In this document: positions 45,261 through 57,650 of the stretch, one piece after another | Position numbering within the stretch: the stretch's first letter is position 1 | Layout: the number at the start of each line of letters is the position of its first letter | Source: Przewalskia tangutica | Lineage: Eukaryota > Streptophyta > Magnoliopsida > Solanales > Solanaceae | Direction: 5' to 3' | Assembly (NCBI GenBank): GCA_029844215.1 | Contig: CM056733.1 | Span: 47,877,142-47,941,141 of the forward strand | Length of the DNA stretch: 64,000 bases | The notes under the pieces: model-generated | Database searches by the model: none | Told to the model about the DNA's origin: nothing | Seen by the model: only the letters and a program-made list of their open reading frames with translations | Program-made: the position numbers and the translations under genes

Positions 45261-47218
45261 ACGGAGGGCGCTTAACTCCCTAATCATCTCAAGAGATGAA
45301 TGCCACAATACTATCATAACGACCGATAGTTAATAAGCACAATCAAGGGAAACCCCTTACACAAACATCACAAGATACTAACACACGTAGCATCCTAACA
45401 CGCTTACTTATCAAAGCAACAAGAAAGTATTACAAGGCTATCACAAACCAATACAATCAAGTTATTCACACAAGGTACTTTCTACTAACAAGTTCGTATC
45501 TATCCCCAAAGTACTTCACACATTAAAATCTAAAAAAGATCTGCTTTTTCACATAAGTCACACACAATACGTAGTATAAAATAGAGTGATCCCTTTTAAG
45601 AAAACCAAAACTCTTACCTTTGTAAAATCAAGTAACAACATTATTTTCCAAACGCCCAAGTTTGCCTAATTTCAAATGTTCACGTTTCTTATTTTAGAAG
45701 GGTTTCGTAGTTCATAGTCTTATTCATTTAAGAATATAATTCTCTTTAAACAACTGAGAAACATAAGCCTTATATGTGAGTAGGATATTCTTGTTTATAA
45801 CAATCTTATTACAAAGAAACCATGATCTAGGAAATATCATTTTGTCTCATCTTAGCTTCTATGCAGATGGAAGTTTCTCCGGTTTTAATAATACTTAATT
45901 ATTCCAAACATTTCCTTTTATCAACGCCGCAGTTGGTTTGTCGATACACATTCCGATTTCCAAATCAAGAAAGCATTCTTAAGCCGTTATACCTAACTTC
46001 CCATAAAGCTAGTATAACTCTTAAGTTTTCAAACACCAAGTATTACTTCTCTTTCAAAATGATTCAAAATCTTTTGAAATACTTCAAGTTCTTTCTTATC
46101 ATATAACAAGCCGCTTATAGTTCAAATCGCTTACCTTTTAAAACCACATGTATTTTCTTACTAACATAAAGTCGTTATAACCAACTTCCCATAAAGCCGT
46201 TATAACACTTTATGTTTTAAACCACTCAAACACATTTAGCACATGACGTCTACCGCACTACATAGTTCACACATATCATGCTAGAAGAGATAGGAAGAGG
46301 TTCACATACCTCGCGACGAGTATCGACTAATAGCAAAACGCCCAAGTACTCCCAACCGCCGCTACTCCTTAAGCCAAGTAGAACGCGCCACACGTAGTAC
46401 TTCAACCTATAAGGCCACAAGGCGCTTTATTAACATTTAGACCTTATCGCAGAACATTCTACCAAAATTCGAAGACCTCCCCGCAACAACAGAAATCTCC
46501 TCCTCTAACTGGCCGCTACCAAGCCAACCGTGGGTTATACATCTAACCCGAACGGGTACAATTCTACTCCACAAGATTACTACACAAGTCTATCAGAATA
46601 TACCCTATGTAAAAACAAGTTTAGTTCATTCTTGAGCTTAAGTCCAAAGACATTGCCACAAGCTTATGTTCGATTATATACATAGTATACTTCAACTATA
46701 ATTTCCTACAACATGTAATATCCAATTACAATAGGGGACAAGATATTTACCTCGATAAGCCCATAATTATCCAAGTATAAAGTCGATCCCAGGCAATCGT
46801 TTAGCTCCAACTCCGAGCGCCCAACCCGCTCTAAACCACCCTTAGAAATTCTAACCAACTTCTACACAATACTCCAACGGACTATGGAGATTTTCCTAGG
46901 GTTTCGGTTTGTGGACTGACGGAAGTATAATAGTATTTCTGGCTTTTCAGATAGGTATAACCTTAGAATACAACAAGGTATATGGCTAAGGTAATTTGGG
47001 CATTATAACAATACTTTTGAGAGTATTTCTACCAAGAGTGGGTATTATATGAAAACAAACTAGGCTAAGGGGTACCCCACGCCACACCACAAAGGAGTGG
47101 GTGGCTACCCTCTACCCTACCCCACTGTGGGGAAACTCTCGCCAAGGGGGCCTCACGGGGAGGAGGGGAAGGCTCAAGACTTAGGCATTTTGATGAAGAA
47201 GTCTTCAACCTGTAGGGG

Positions 47219-47226
47219 TATTTATA
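47219..47226 (-). promoter_or_regulatory. Candidate LTR TATA box
   Basis: Minus-strand TATAAATA followed by 'cccc' and a 'GAAGACTTC' block. The same arrangement is at 53120-53127 and in the LTRs of the element at 54808. Confidence 0.55.
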
Positions 47227-47584
47227 GCACAAGCCAAGGCCAACCAATGGCCAAGATCTAGCCAAGTGCTAGGCAAGTGTAGGCCAAGATATGCCCAAGT
47301 GCCCCTAGTCCCTACTCCTTAAAACCTCACAAATATCTACACAAATATCTACCAACAACTTGCCCACCAATCGCCCTAAGTCGCCCCACTTGCTTTCCAA
47401 TGCGAGGTGACACATGTCACCCTCCCGTTGGTCCAAAATGTTTCGTTTCTAAAAATCCGAAAAAATAAGAAAAGACATAGCCGTAATTTTCCCCTCGCAA
47501 GTTATGTAAAACGTTTCGTCGAAAAACGACTCTAACCGGGTGTTGTGCACAAATGCCATTCGGCCAAGCCACCTAGGCGGGGGT

Positions 47585-47594
47585 GACACGTGTC
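47585..47594. promoter_or_regulatory. G-box palindrome GACACGTGTC
   Basis: A perfect palindrome flanked by 'gggt' and 'accc', extending the symmetry to 18 bp (GGGTGACACGTGTCACCC). Confidence 0.55.
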
Positions 47595-47914
47595 ACCCTT
47601 CTATTGGCCCAAAAAAACATCTTCCGAAAATATCCACAATGGCCAAAATCTCAAAACAAAGTGGCTCCTACAAAATCAGAATTTCTCCGTGGGCCCCACG
47701 TGACCATTTCCAAAATAAAATTCCAAAATTCTAATATAATCTAAGAAGTCCAAATACCAAACTGGGAATCCAATTCCATTAACGAACCTTTTTCCTTCAC
47801 AAAAACCGGAAACTTTTCCGTGGAAAAATCACCTCATTCTTCCTTTCCAATCTTTCTGTCGTATTCTCGTACGTACGTCCTCGCATACATACCCTGGAAC
47901 TACGGGGTATAACA

Positions 47915-48000
47915 TTCTTCCCCCCTTAGAAACATTCGTCCCGAATGTTCATTCTAAGTCTCAAAACATACGTGCGCCAGTATAGTCTTCACTTCTATAC
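47915..48000 (-). other. Polypurine tract and twin hairpins, family C element
   Basis: The complement of AAGGGGGGAAGAA abuts the LTR. AACATTCG/CGAATGTT arms are at 47931-47949 and six-base GTATAG/CTATAC arms at 47980-48000. Confidence 0.85.
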
Positions 48001-48179
48001 TTACGAAACAATCCTGCCATACCTGGCCACAGAAAGTACCTGTGCAACATACTTATACCCAAGTCTACGAGGAAACACCTCTAACATCACCACAAATACA
48101 CTTTTGTCACTTTGCCGCGAGCCTAGCTCCGACGACCCAACAAATGGTACCGGGCCGCCATGATCATCGCTCGCCGTGA

Positions 48180-48700
48180 CACTCGAACCCTTACCACATT
48201 TACGAGCATCGCTTTAGTTTCCAAAACTCGGGGTTACTATCTCTTTACGTGGGCATCATTAACTGGGGACATTCTGGATGGATCTTCGATACTTTCCCGA
48301 ACATAACAATACGAAAGACCGGACGTACTGCCTCCTAAGTCGGACGGCAATTGCTAACATATAGGCAACCTGGCCTATTCTTCACATGAACTCAAAAGGC
48401 CCAAAGTAACTCGCTAAGTTCCTTCGCTTTCCACAACTCGTCATACCGTCCGGTGGTACTTTCAAGAAGACCGACCACAACTCGAACTCTAAGCGTCGTC
48501 GCCGATTATCCGCACGATTCCTCTGAGCTGCCAGAACTTCTTCTAGATGAGCTTTACCCTATCCACAGTCTGCTGGAACAAGCTTGATCCAACTATCTGA
48601 ACCTTGCCAACATCGAACCAATCGACCGGCAACTTACACTTCTGCCCCTACAAGGCTTCGTAAGGCGACATCCGAATACTGGAATGGTAGCTTAAACGCT
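48180..48700 (-). pseudogene. pol: Integrase remnant in family C element
   Basis: The minus strand from about 48660 reads 'KCKLPVDWFDVGKVQIVGSS', then 'LFQQTVDRVKLI', then, after a shift, 'EVLAAQRNRADNRRRRLEFE'. It continues into a degenerate GPY/F-region-like tail near 48250-48420. This is the integrase core end and C-terminal region of a Ty3/gypsy pol. No reverse transcriptase or RNase H is present, so it is a deletion relic. Confidence 0.75.
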
Positions 48701-49428
48701 CCCTCCACAGGAGACAACAATCCTCACAACTACCCCTGAAATCCACACACCGCCCGAGGCGAACGCGACTCGAGACTCACCCGAGTCCTTAACCCCGCCT
48801 CGTAAAACTTCCGGAAACAAAACAGCCGTAACACTGGCTCCACTGCTCGCCATATGGTGAAGGTAGGCACCGTGCAGCCTTACAACCTTTCCGATAAAAC
48901 AACATCGCCGAGTGAACGCCCCGATCAAGAACACGGATGGTCGCTTCATCGACCGACCACCATCGTCGAATGCATCCACGAACTCAGACGCGGTTAACTA
49001 CACTGGGCCTAACACCCTCGTGACCTTCCACAAGGCGGGACCACCACAACTGCACCCACCACCATACCGCCGGGTTGACCCGCAACATGGCCTCAACCCG
49101 ACCCAAGATTGCAAGAAACACTAGCTCCCAAGGAACAATTTTACTAAACATGTTACGAAAACCTGTGGGTCTTCTTAGCTCAACTACCCTCTTTCATTTC
49201 ATACCACTTGGGACCTATCCCAAACATAGCTCACGTGCACTATGCACCCAGAAGGATCAAACATAAAACTACACCTTTACTCGAGATGGCCTTACCTCTA
49301 AGGTCTTTGCAGATAAAGCTCTAAGGCTCACACTTTCTATCCTCCAAAATCTCACTCGTTAACCCACCATGATTTCTAATCACAACTAACACACCGCTAT
49401 CGAACATAGCACTTAAGGTATACTCACC
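48701..49428 (-). other. Conserved non-coding spacer, family C element
   Basis: Contains complements of the shared landmarks ('gggcctaacaccctcgtgac', 'gggttgacccgcaacatggc'). No protein was recognised. Confidence 0.6.
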
Positions 49429-49873
49429 TTGAAAGTTACCAAGGACCTCACGCTCGCCCTCTTCTCGCCCTGGTTAACCCGCCGATCTCTACGCTTTGGC
49501 CACGCGCATAAGCCCGCATACGTGCCATGCTCAAGCCTAATCAAGGATTACTCTTGCACAACCTTCTCTGGTAGTCATCAAGACTCGCGATACATCGGTA
49601 TACTCTCCGTAGCCAAATCCATAGCTAGTAACAAGGTTGTCTCGCAATCTATATTCTCGGTTCCCGGTCGTGGAACTGAAGGTTCACATATCATGGCCGC
49701 AGTAGGAACTGCCGTCGCCATGCTTAAACTCTGCTGGGGCTAGTGACGTCGCAGAAATCCCCGAAAGAAGCACTACCCTAGGTAATGATTTGGCCTGTGC
49801 CCTCGCCACCCTCTGAACTCTACTCAGCCTCCTCGTCGCTTTGCCCTCCCGGCCCGGTTGCCACGCGAGGCAT
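49429..49873 (-). pseudogene. gag: gag fragment of family C element
   Basis: The start corresponds to ATG at 49873. Only about 445 bp remain between it and the spacer, against 1.1 kb in other copies, so the capsid core is largely deleted. What remains is N-terminal low-complexity sequence and a piece near the knuckle. It is too short to be functional. Confidence 0.6.
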
Positions 49874-50072
49874 AACGATAAGGGAAATAATTTCGTCGAG
49901 GGTCCAACTTACAACACACTCTAAGGCACGATCTCGAGTGAGAAGAATAGAAACCAATCCTAAATATCCTATAGCCTCTCGATTATTGGTGTGGTGCACA
50001 ACACCCGATAATCAAGACTCTATCGGATACGGTGCAGACACTTTCCGAGGATTAATCGCTCGATACCACTTT
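49874..50072 (-). other. Primer-binding site and leader, family C element
   Basis: TGGTATCGAGC (complement of 50058-50068) next to the LTR, with the common leader blocks. Confidence 0.8.
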
Positions 50073-50869
50073 TGTCACAACCCGAAATCGGGCGTGGATC
50101 GTGCCTTACCCCGCACCCTAGTGACACAACATCGAGTAATCACGAACATAAACAACAACATGAGATAAATGTAAATATAAAACAATAATCAGGAAAACTT
50201 GCCTTTCGCATATATATAACCATCAACTCTTTTACAAATGAATGCTTAATCCTTTTACCAACCATGCCCACAACAGATTACTACTGCACTTAAGAATGAT
50301 ACGACACAATGGCGGACAGTGGCCCCGCCAAAACCCCGAATGTAAACACTTACTACGACAGGGACTATACCACCGATAAGCCTCCGAGAAACGGAGCTTC
50401 CCAAACGCCGAATCGTGACCGAGAGCTAGGATCAACGATCGATGTACCTCAACTCGCGCAGATGAACGCACTTCGGGCGAGGTCAAGACAACAAAAATTT
50501 GAGTATGTGAAACTAAAAATAAATATCAAATGAAATCATAGTAGTCTATACAAAGCAGAGACATGTATGATAACCAAACTACGATCACCATAAATAAGCG
50601 TCATGTCAAGTCGTGACTCACACCTCAAGTCATCACCAATTTAACAATGGGTCTCACGCCACAACATCAATCGTGCCCGTGGAATACCTTCCTCACGCCA
50701 GCTTTATGATATACAAGCACCAAGGAATACACATGAACACCGTGTCCCACTGTGTCCTAATAAAACTGCATGGTAAGTACGAAGGCATAGCCGACTACTA
50801 ACACCTACGCACCAACAAGGTCATAAATCGTATCATAAGATCTGTCTGCACCGTCACATGATCAAAGCC

Positions 50870-51140
50870 GCCACTTGCCCGCAGCAGATCTAATGCGCGC
50901 GTCTAGTCCTCGAACTTCCCGCACTCCGCGTAGGCCAATCTCATCGCCCGCATGAGGTATTCCCTCGCATCGAGGGTAGCTACTCCCGCATCGCCCCGAC
51001 TTTCGAGTCCGCATGGCCACGCGACCGCATGCCCATAAAGGACGACACTAACCTCGAACTCTCGTAGCTCGCATAGGCCCCCGGGACCCGCATGAGGTAT
51101 TCTCGAATCATGGTCCTGCATCACCGAGTCTACCCCGCGA
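50870..51140 (-). repeat. Imperfect GC-rich tandem zone in family C LTR
   Basis: Counterpart of 44985-45260 with scattered one- and two-base losses. Confidence 0.6.
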
Positions 51141-53492
51141 CGGAGGGCGCTTAACCCGGAATCATCTCAAGAGATGAATGCCACAATACTATCATAACGA
51201 CCGATAGTTAATAAGCACAATCAAGGAAACCCCTTACACAAACATCACAAGATACTAACACACGTAGCATCCTAACACGCTTACTTATCAAAGCAACAAG
51301 AAAGTATTACAAGGCTATCACAAACCAATACAATCAAGTTATTCACACAAGGTACTTTCTACTAACAAGTTCGTATCTATCCCCAAAGTACTTCACACAT
51401 TAAAATCTAAAAAAGATCTGCTTTTTCACATAAGTCACACAATACCCGTAGTATAAAATAGAGTGACTCCCTTTTAAGAAAACCAAAACTCTTACCTTTG
51501 TAAAATCAAGTAACAACATTATTTTCCAAACGCCCAAGTTTGCCTAATTTCAAATGTTCACGTTTCTTATTTTAGAAGGGTTTCAGTAGTTCATAGTCTT
51601 ATTCATTTAAGAATATAATTCTCTTTTAAACAACTGAGAAACATAAGCCTTATATGTGAGTAGGATATTCTTGTTTATAACAATCTTATTACAAAGACCA
51701 TGATCTAGGAAATATCATTTTGTCTCATCTTAGCTTCTATGCAGATGGAAGTTTCTACCGGTTTTAATAATACTTAATTATTCCAAACATTTCCTTTTAT
51801 CAACGCCGCAGTTGGTTTGTCGATACACATTCGATTTCAAATCAAGAAAGCATTCTTAAGCCGTTATACCTAACTTCCCATAAAGCTAGTATAACTCTTA
51901 AGTTTTCAAACACCAAGTATTACTTCTTTTCAAAATGATTCAAAATCTTTTGAAATACTTCAAGTTCTTTCTTATCATATAACAAGCCGCTTATAGTTCA
52001 AATCGATTACCTTTTAAAAACCACATGTATTTTCTTACTAACATAAAGCTGTTATAACCAACTTCCCATAAAGCCGTTATAACACTTTATGTTTTAAACC
52101 ACTCAAACACATTTAGCACATGTACGTCTACCGTACTACATAGTTCACACATATCATGCTAGAAGAGATAGGAAGAGGTTCACATACCTCGCGACGAGTA
52201 TCGACTAATAGCAAAACGCTCCAAGTACTCCCAACTGTCGGCTACTCCTTAAGCCAAGTAGAACGCGCCACACGTAGTACTTCAACCTATAAGGCCACAA
52301 GGCGCTTATTAACATTTAGACCTTATCGCAGAACATTCTACCAAAATTCTAAGACTCTCCCCGCAACAAACAGAAATCTCCTCCTCTAACGGGGCCGGCT
52401 ACCAAGCCAACCAGGGGGGGGTTATACATCTAACCCGAACGGGTACAATTCTACTCCACAGTACTACTACACAAGTCTACTGTAATACAGTCCTATGTAA
52501 AAACAGTTTAGTTCAGTTCTTCAGGCTTAAGTCCAAAGACATTGCCACAAGCTTATGTTCAGTTATATACATAGTATACTTCAACTATAATTTCCTACAA
52601 CATGTAATAACCAATTACAATAGGGGGACAAGATATTTACCTCGATAAGCCCATAATTATCCAAGTATAAAGTCGATCCTGGGCAATCGTTTAGCTCCAA
52701 CTCCGAGCGCTCCAACCCGCTCTAAACCACCCTTAGAAATTCTAACCAACTTCTACACAATACTCCAACGGACTATGGAGATTTTCCTAGGGTTTCGGTT
52801 TTGTGACTGACGGGAAGTATAATAGTATTTCTGGGCTTTTCGTATAGGTATAACCTTAGAATACAACAAGGTATACGGCTAAGGTAATTTGGGCATTATA
52901 ACAATACTTTTGAGAGTATTTCTACCAAGAGGGGGGGTATTATATGAAAACAAACTAGGCTAGGGGGGGGGGTACCCCACGGCCACACCACAAAGGAGGG
53001 GGGGTGGCTACCTCGCCTACCCCACTGGGGAAACTCTCGGCCAAGGGGGCCTCACGGTGAGGGGGAAGGCTCTCAAGATTTAGACATTTTGGATGAAGAA
53101 GTCTTCAACCTTAGAGGGGTATTTATAACACAAGCCAAGGCCAACCAATGGCCAAGATCTAGCCAAGTGCTAGGCAAGTGTAGGGCCAAGATATGCCCAA
53201 GTGCCCCCTAGTCCCTACTCCTTAAAACCCTCACAAATATCTACACAAATATCTACCAACAACTTGCCCACCAATCGGCCCTAAGCCGCCCCACTTGCTT
53301 CCAATGTGAGGGTGACACATGTCACCCTCCCGTTGGTCCAAAATGTTTCGTTTCTCGGAAAAATCCGCAAAAATAAGAAAAGACATAGCCGGAATTTTCC
53401 CCTCGCAAGTTATGTAAAACGTTTCGTCGAAAAACGACTCTAACCGGGTGTTGTGCACAAATGCCATTCGGCCAAGCCACCTAGGCGGGGGT

Positions 53493-53502
53493 GACACGTG
53501 TC
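53493..53502. promoter_or_regulatory. G-box palindrome GACACGTGTC
   Basis: Counterpart of 47585-47594, with the same 18-bp symmetric context. Confidence 0.55.
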
Positions 53503-53823
53503 ACCCTTCTATTGGCCCAAAAAAACATCTTCCGAAAATATCCACAATGGCCAAAATCTCAAAACAAAGTGGCTCCACAAAACCAGAATTTCTCCTGGGC
53601 CCCACGTGACCATTTCCGAAAATAAAATTCCAAAATTCTAATATAATCTAAGAAGTCCAAATACCAAATCTGGGAATCCAATTCCCATTAACGAACCTTT
53701 TTCCTTCACAAAAACCGGAAACTTTTCCGTGGAAAAATCACCTCATTCTTCCTTTCCAATCTTTCTGTCGTATTCTCGTACGTACGTCCTCGCATACATA
53801 CCCTGGAACTACGGGGTATAACA

Positions 53824-53897
53824 CGGCCGATACACGAGAAATGGCCAGGACAAGTATCTAAAGTGTGCCTGTAACTACATGTACAAATCAAGCCCGT
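53824..53897. other. Short remnant between elements
   Basis: 74 bp containing 'ggccaggacaagtatctaaa', reminiscent of the minisatellite unit at 43970-44165. It may be the continuation of the LTR interrupted at 44183. Confidence 0.4.
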
Positions 53898-54206
53898 TGT
53901 CACGCCCCGAACCCCGGGTCCGTGACTGGTGTCCTACCTGGGCACCCTTCTGCCTAACCGACACAAGTAAACTGCAGAACTAAATAACACCTCGTTTTGT
54001 TTTTAAAACCAACGAACATGCGAAGGCAAAGCCGACGAGGCTGCCATATAATAAACATAATAAAAAAGTACTACACTGTAATTGAGTCCAATCCCACATA
54101 TGAATACAGACCTCTAAGAGTTTTACTGAAATATGACGGGACAAGGCCCCGCCGTACCCATAACTGTACAAAAGTCTGTACTGAAGGATCTATACCAAAA
54201 TGATAA
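53898..54206 (-). repeat. LTR fragment G
   Basis: Starts TGTCACGCCCCGAACCCCGG with the U5 motif of a further LTR family, running 309 bp to where another LTR is inserted. It has no primer-binding site on its left. Confidence 0.7.
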
Positions 54207-54807
54207 TGTCACGACCCAACCCCGGGCCCGCGACTGGTGCCCTACCTGGGCACCCCTTACAGGTATACATCAGAGAATAGCAGCGGAACATATAAAACTC
54301 ATAGGTACTTAAACAAGAATATCAACAAAGTTAGCCGATAAGGCCACCTTCCGTAAAATATACATGAACGAGAATAAAATAAGTCAAGACATTTCGTTTA
54401 AAAACCCAATCCACAATGTGACTACGCACTCTAAAAATAACAATCGTGGATTTGACAGGGCACCGCCATACCCCTGAATATACAACAACCGACCATACCA
54501 GGAATCTGAACCAGGGATAAGCCTCCGGAGTAATAGAGTTTCCCAACAGCTGAACAGTGATCCTAAGAGTGAGGATAAGCAACCTGTATACTCTACCTGC
54601 GGCATGAACGCAGCCCCCCGAAGGATGTCAGTACAACATGTACCAAATATGTGAAACTGAAAGTACTGTAATGAAATCATAAGTCTAAAATAAAGTTGGA
54701 GACATGTATGATAACTCAAATAACATTACACTGTACCTTACTAACAATAAGAGTAAATAAGAGTATACTTTACTGCATAAAAATAGGAGGTCCATGATCA
54801 AGTAGGG
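54207..54807 (-). repeat. LTR related to the gag-pol element, left part
   Basis: Begins TGTCACGACCCAACCCCGGG and follows the sequence of the LTR at 21856/29781 in reverse complement, including intact 'ctgcggcatgaacgcagccc'. It is split by the insertion of the element at 54808. Confidence 0.8.
54803..54807. other. Target-site duplication TAGGG, left
   Basis: Repeated exactly at 63735-63739. Confidence 0.9.
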
Positions 54808-55228
54808 TGTTATACCCCGTATTTCCAGAGTATGTACGTGAGGGCGTACGTATTAAATTTTTTGCCTTAAGAATTGGCTTTGGTTCGAAATTTGGGCACA
54901 AGTGCCGAATAGAGTCGTTTTCTGACGAAACGTTTCCACAGCTTACGTTGGGAAAAATCCGGCTATGTCATTTAGTATTTTTTTGCGGATTTTTCCGAGC
55001 GACGGAACATTTTTGGACCAACGGGAGGGTGACACTTGTCACCCTCATTGGACGGCAAAGAGGAGGCTTGGCCTTGGCCGATTGGTTCATGGTTTTGTGC
55101 CTTGTTTTGTGGCTTGTTTTGTGCCATGTTTTGTGGAGTAGGGGTTAGGGTGCACTTGGCTTGATCTTGGCCTTACACTTGCTATACACTTGGAAGGATC
55201 TTGGCCATTGGTTGGCTTTTGGTTTTGC

Positions 55229-55236
55229 TATAAATA
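55229..55236 (+). promoter_or_regulatory. LTR TATA box
   Basis: TATAAATA about 420 bp into the LTR, followed by a C-run and the 'GAAGACTTCATTC' block conserved among families. It is probably the core promoter and start of R. Confidence 0.6.
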
Positions 55237-57377
55237 CCCCCCCTCTCTTTGAAGACTTCATTCATCCAAAAATCTTCCAAGTCTTGGAAACCCCTCCCCT
55301 CTTGTTGACTCTCGTCCAAGAGCCCTCTCCCTTAAAGTTTGGCTTTGGCCGAGAGGCCACCCTCCCCTTGTGGTGCTCGCCGTGGGGTACCCCCCCCCCT
55401 AGCCTTGTTGGCTTCGTATAATACCCCGTTTTGTGGTATTGACATACTCAGCTAATTTTGTTATAATTTCCAAATACCTTGGCCCAAATACCTTGTAGTA
55501 TTCCCAAGGTTACACTTATACAAAGCCCAGAAAATACGATTATACTTCCTTTAGCCACAAAAACGAAACCCTAAGGAAATCTTCACCCGTTGTTGAAGTT
55601 GTAAGTAGAAGTTGGTTAGAACTTCTAAGGGTTGTTTTGGAGCGCTCGGAGTAGGAGCTAAGCGTTGCTCAGGATCGACTTTATACTTGGATAATTTTGG
55701 GCTTATCGAGGTAAACACTACTGTCCTTCTATTGTAATTGGAAATTACATGTTTGAATATATAGTTGAAGTATACTATATATAGAACTATACTTAGTACT
55801 GTGGCAATGTCTTTTGACTTAAGCCTGAAGAATTAAGAACTGAACTGAACTGTAATTACATAGGACTGTATTACAGTAGACTTGTGTAGTATTACTGTGT
55901 AGTAGAATTGTACACGTCCGGTTAGGCGTGTAAAACCCCCCCTGGTTGGCTTGGTAGCCGGCCTCGATAGAGAAGGAGATTTGCGCTGTGGCGGGGGGGG
56001 GGGGAGGTGCTGCCGAATTTTCTGTAGATTATGGAACGTTGAGATCTAGATGTTAATAAGCGCCTTGTGGCCTTATAGGTTGAAGTACTACGTGTGGAGT
56101 GATCCACTTGGCTTAAGGAGTAGCCGGCGGTTTGAGGTACTTGGAGCGTTTTGCTATTAGTCGACAATCGTCGCGAGGTATGTGAACCTCTTCCTATCTC
56201 TTCTAGCATGATATGTGTGAACTATGTAGTACTGCAGACGCATACGTGTTAATCGTGTTTGATTGTTCTTAAAACATAAAGTGTTATAACGGCTTTATGG
56301 GAAGTTGGTTATAACACTTTATGTAGGTAAGAAAATTCTTTGTGGTTTTAAAAAGTAATCGATGTGAATTATAATCGGCTAGTTATAATAAAGAACTTGA
56401 TGTATTTCAAAAGATTTATAAATCGTTTTGGAAGGAGAGTAACACTTGGTTTTAAAGGTTTTAAAAAGAGTTATACTAGCTTTATGGGAGTTAGGTATAA
56501 TGTCTTAAGTGAGGTAAAGAAAATGGTTTATCATGTTAGAAGTTAAGAGACTTGATCTTATAAGATAAGAGACTTAACTTATTTGTTTTAATGTGAATGT
56601 TTGTGTGAAACCTCATTCGTGAGTAATGAGTACTTGGTTTTATTTAATGGGATAATGTTTCCGATTTCGGAAATCGTAATGTGTATCGACAGCACCACCG
56701 CGTTAATAAAGGAAAATGTATTGAAAAATGATGAATTGTATTAAAACCAAGAGAAACCTCCATCTGCATAGAAACTAAGATGAGACAAAATGATATACAT
56801 TTTCTAGATCATGGTCAGTAATGAGAATGTTGTAAAGAAGAATAACCTACTCTCACGTGAGACATATGTTACTCAATTGTTCTAAAAAGGAATCAAGTGA
56901 TTAAGTTTGGGAACTATGAAACCATTTGAAAATGAGAAGCTTGAGTAATTGAAACTAGGCAAACTGAACTTAGGAAAAGAATGTTGTTACTTGGTTTTGA
57001 AAAGGAAGGTGGGTTGGTCATTCTAATACTACGTATCGGGTGACTTTTATAAAAGAAATGGATCTCTTTTAAAAGAACTTAACGTATGTAGTACTTTGGG
57101 GTTAAAAACCCGACTTTGGCATAAAATGAAAGTACTTTGAGTTGTGTGAAACTTGCCTATGCTTGTTGTTGTGAAACTCGCTGTGCTTGTTGTTGTGAAA
57201 CTTGCCTATGCTTGTGATGATAGCCTTTGCTGTGCAAGTGTGGTATTTCTGTGTTACCGCGTCTCTCGATAGAGGGCCGGTTGACTTATTGATAACTTAC
57301 TTGGACGCGTCTTTGGCGTGATGGAGAATTCCACGGTATGTTTCCATTTTGATTCTTGTCTTGTTGTTGATATCACA

Positions 57378-57650
57378 TGGACATGTCTACACCGTCGCAA
57401 GATTCCGGGCACGCGGCCACGCGCCGTTGATTACCCGATAGATGGTTATTACCGCAACATGGGCGGTTCTACACCGTCGCAAGATTCCGGGGCATGTGGC
57501 CACGCGGCGGTTGACCACCCAGATATTGTTATTGAGGTTACATGGGCATGTCTACACCGATGCAGATTCGGGTGTGGCCACGCGCCTTGTTATTATTGTT
57601 GCATCATGGACATGTCTACACCGAGGCGATTCCGGGCACGCGCCATGATG
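57378..57650 (+). repeat. About 80-bp minisatellite in 5' LTR
   Basis: Four units with 'catgtctacaccg', 'attccgggcacgcggccacg' and 'ttgattacccga'-type segments. It is shared with 34100-34410, 40085-40400 and 62856-63150. Confidence 0.85.

Larger units (their letters stand above)
44184..47914 (-). repeat. 3' LTR of family C element
   Basis: Runs from 'tcacaacccgg' (TG lost) to ACGGGGTATAACA, followed by the purine-tract complement. It has a degenerate tandem zone at 44985-45260, a long AT-rich middle, a TATA box and two promoter-proximal palindromic motifs (GACACATGTC near 47408 and the G-box at 47585). Confidence 0.88.
44184..53823 (-). mobile_element. Gag-only LTR retrotransposon, family C, minus strand
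   Basis: A 9.6-kb element with LTRs of 3.73 and 3.75 kb, primer-binding site, purine tract and a 2.16-kb interior holding a gag fragment and an integrase remnant. The terminal TG of the left LTR is missing, consistent with a lost CTG. No convincing target duplication is seen (left flank 'gccac', right flank 'cggcc'). It is inserted in the LTR at 43294. Confidence 0.85.
50073..53823 (-). repeat. 5' LTR of family C element
   Basis: A 3.75-kb copy of 44184-47914 with an intact TGTCACAACCCG start and TATAACA end. A TATA box (53120-53127 complement) and the G-box (53493-53502) are present. The tandem zone is at 50870-51140. Confidence 0.88.
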
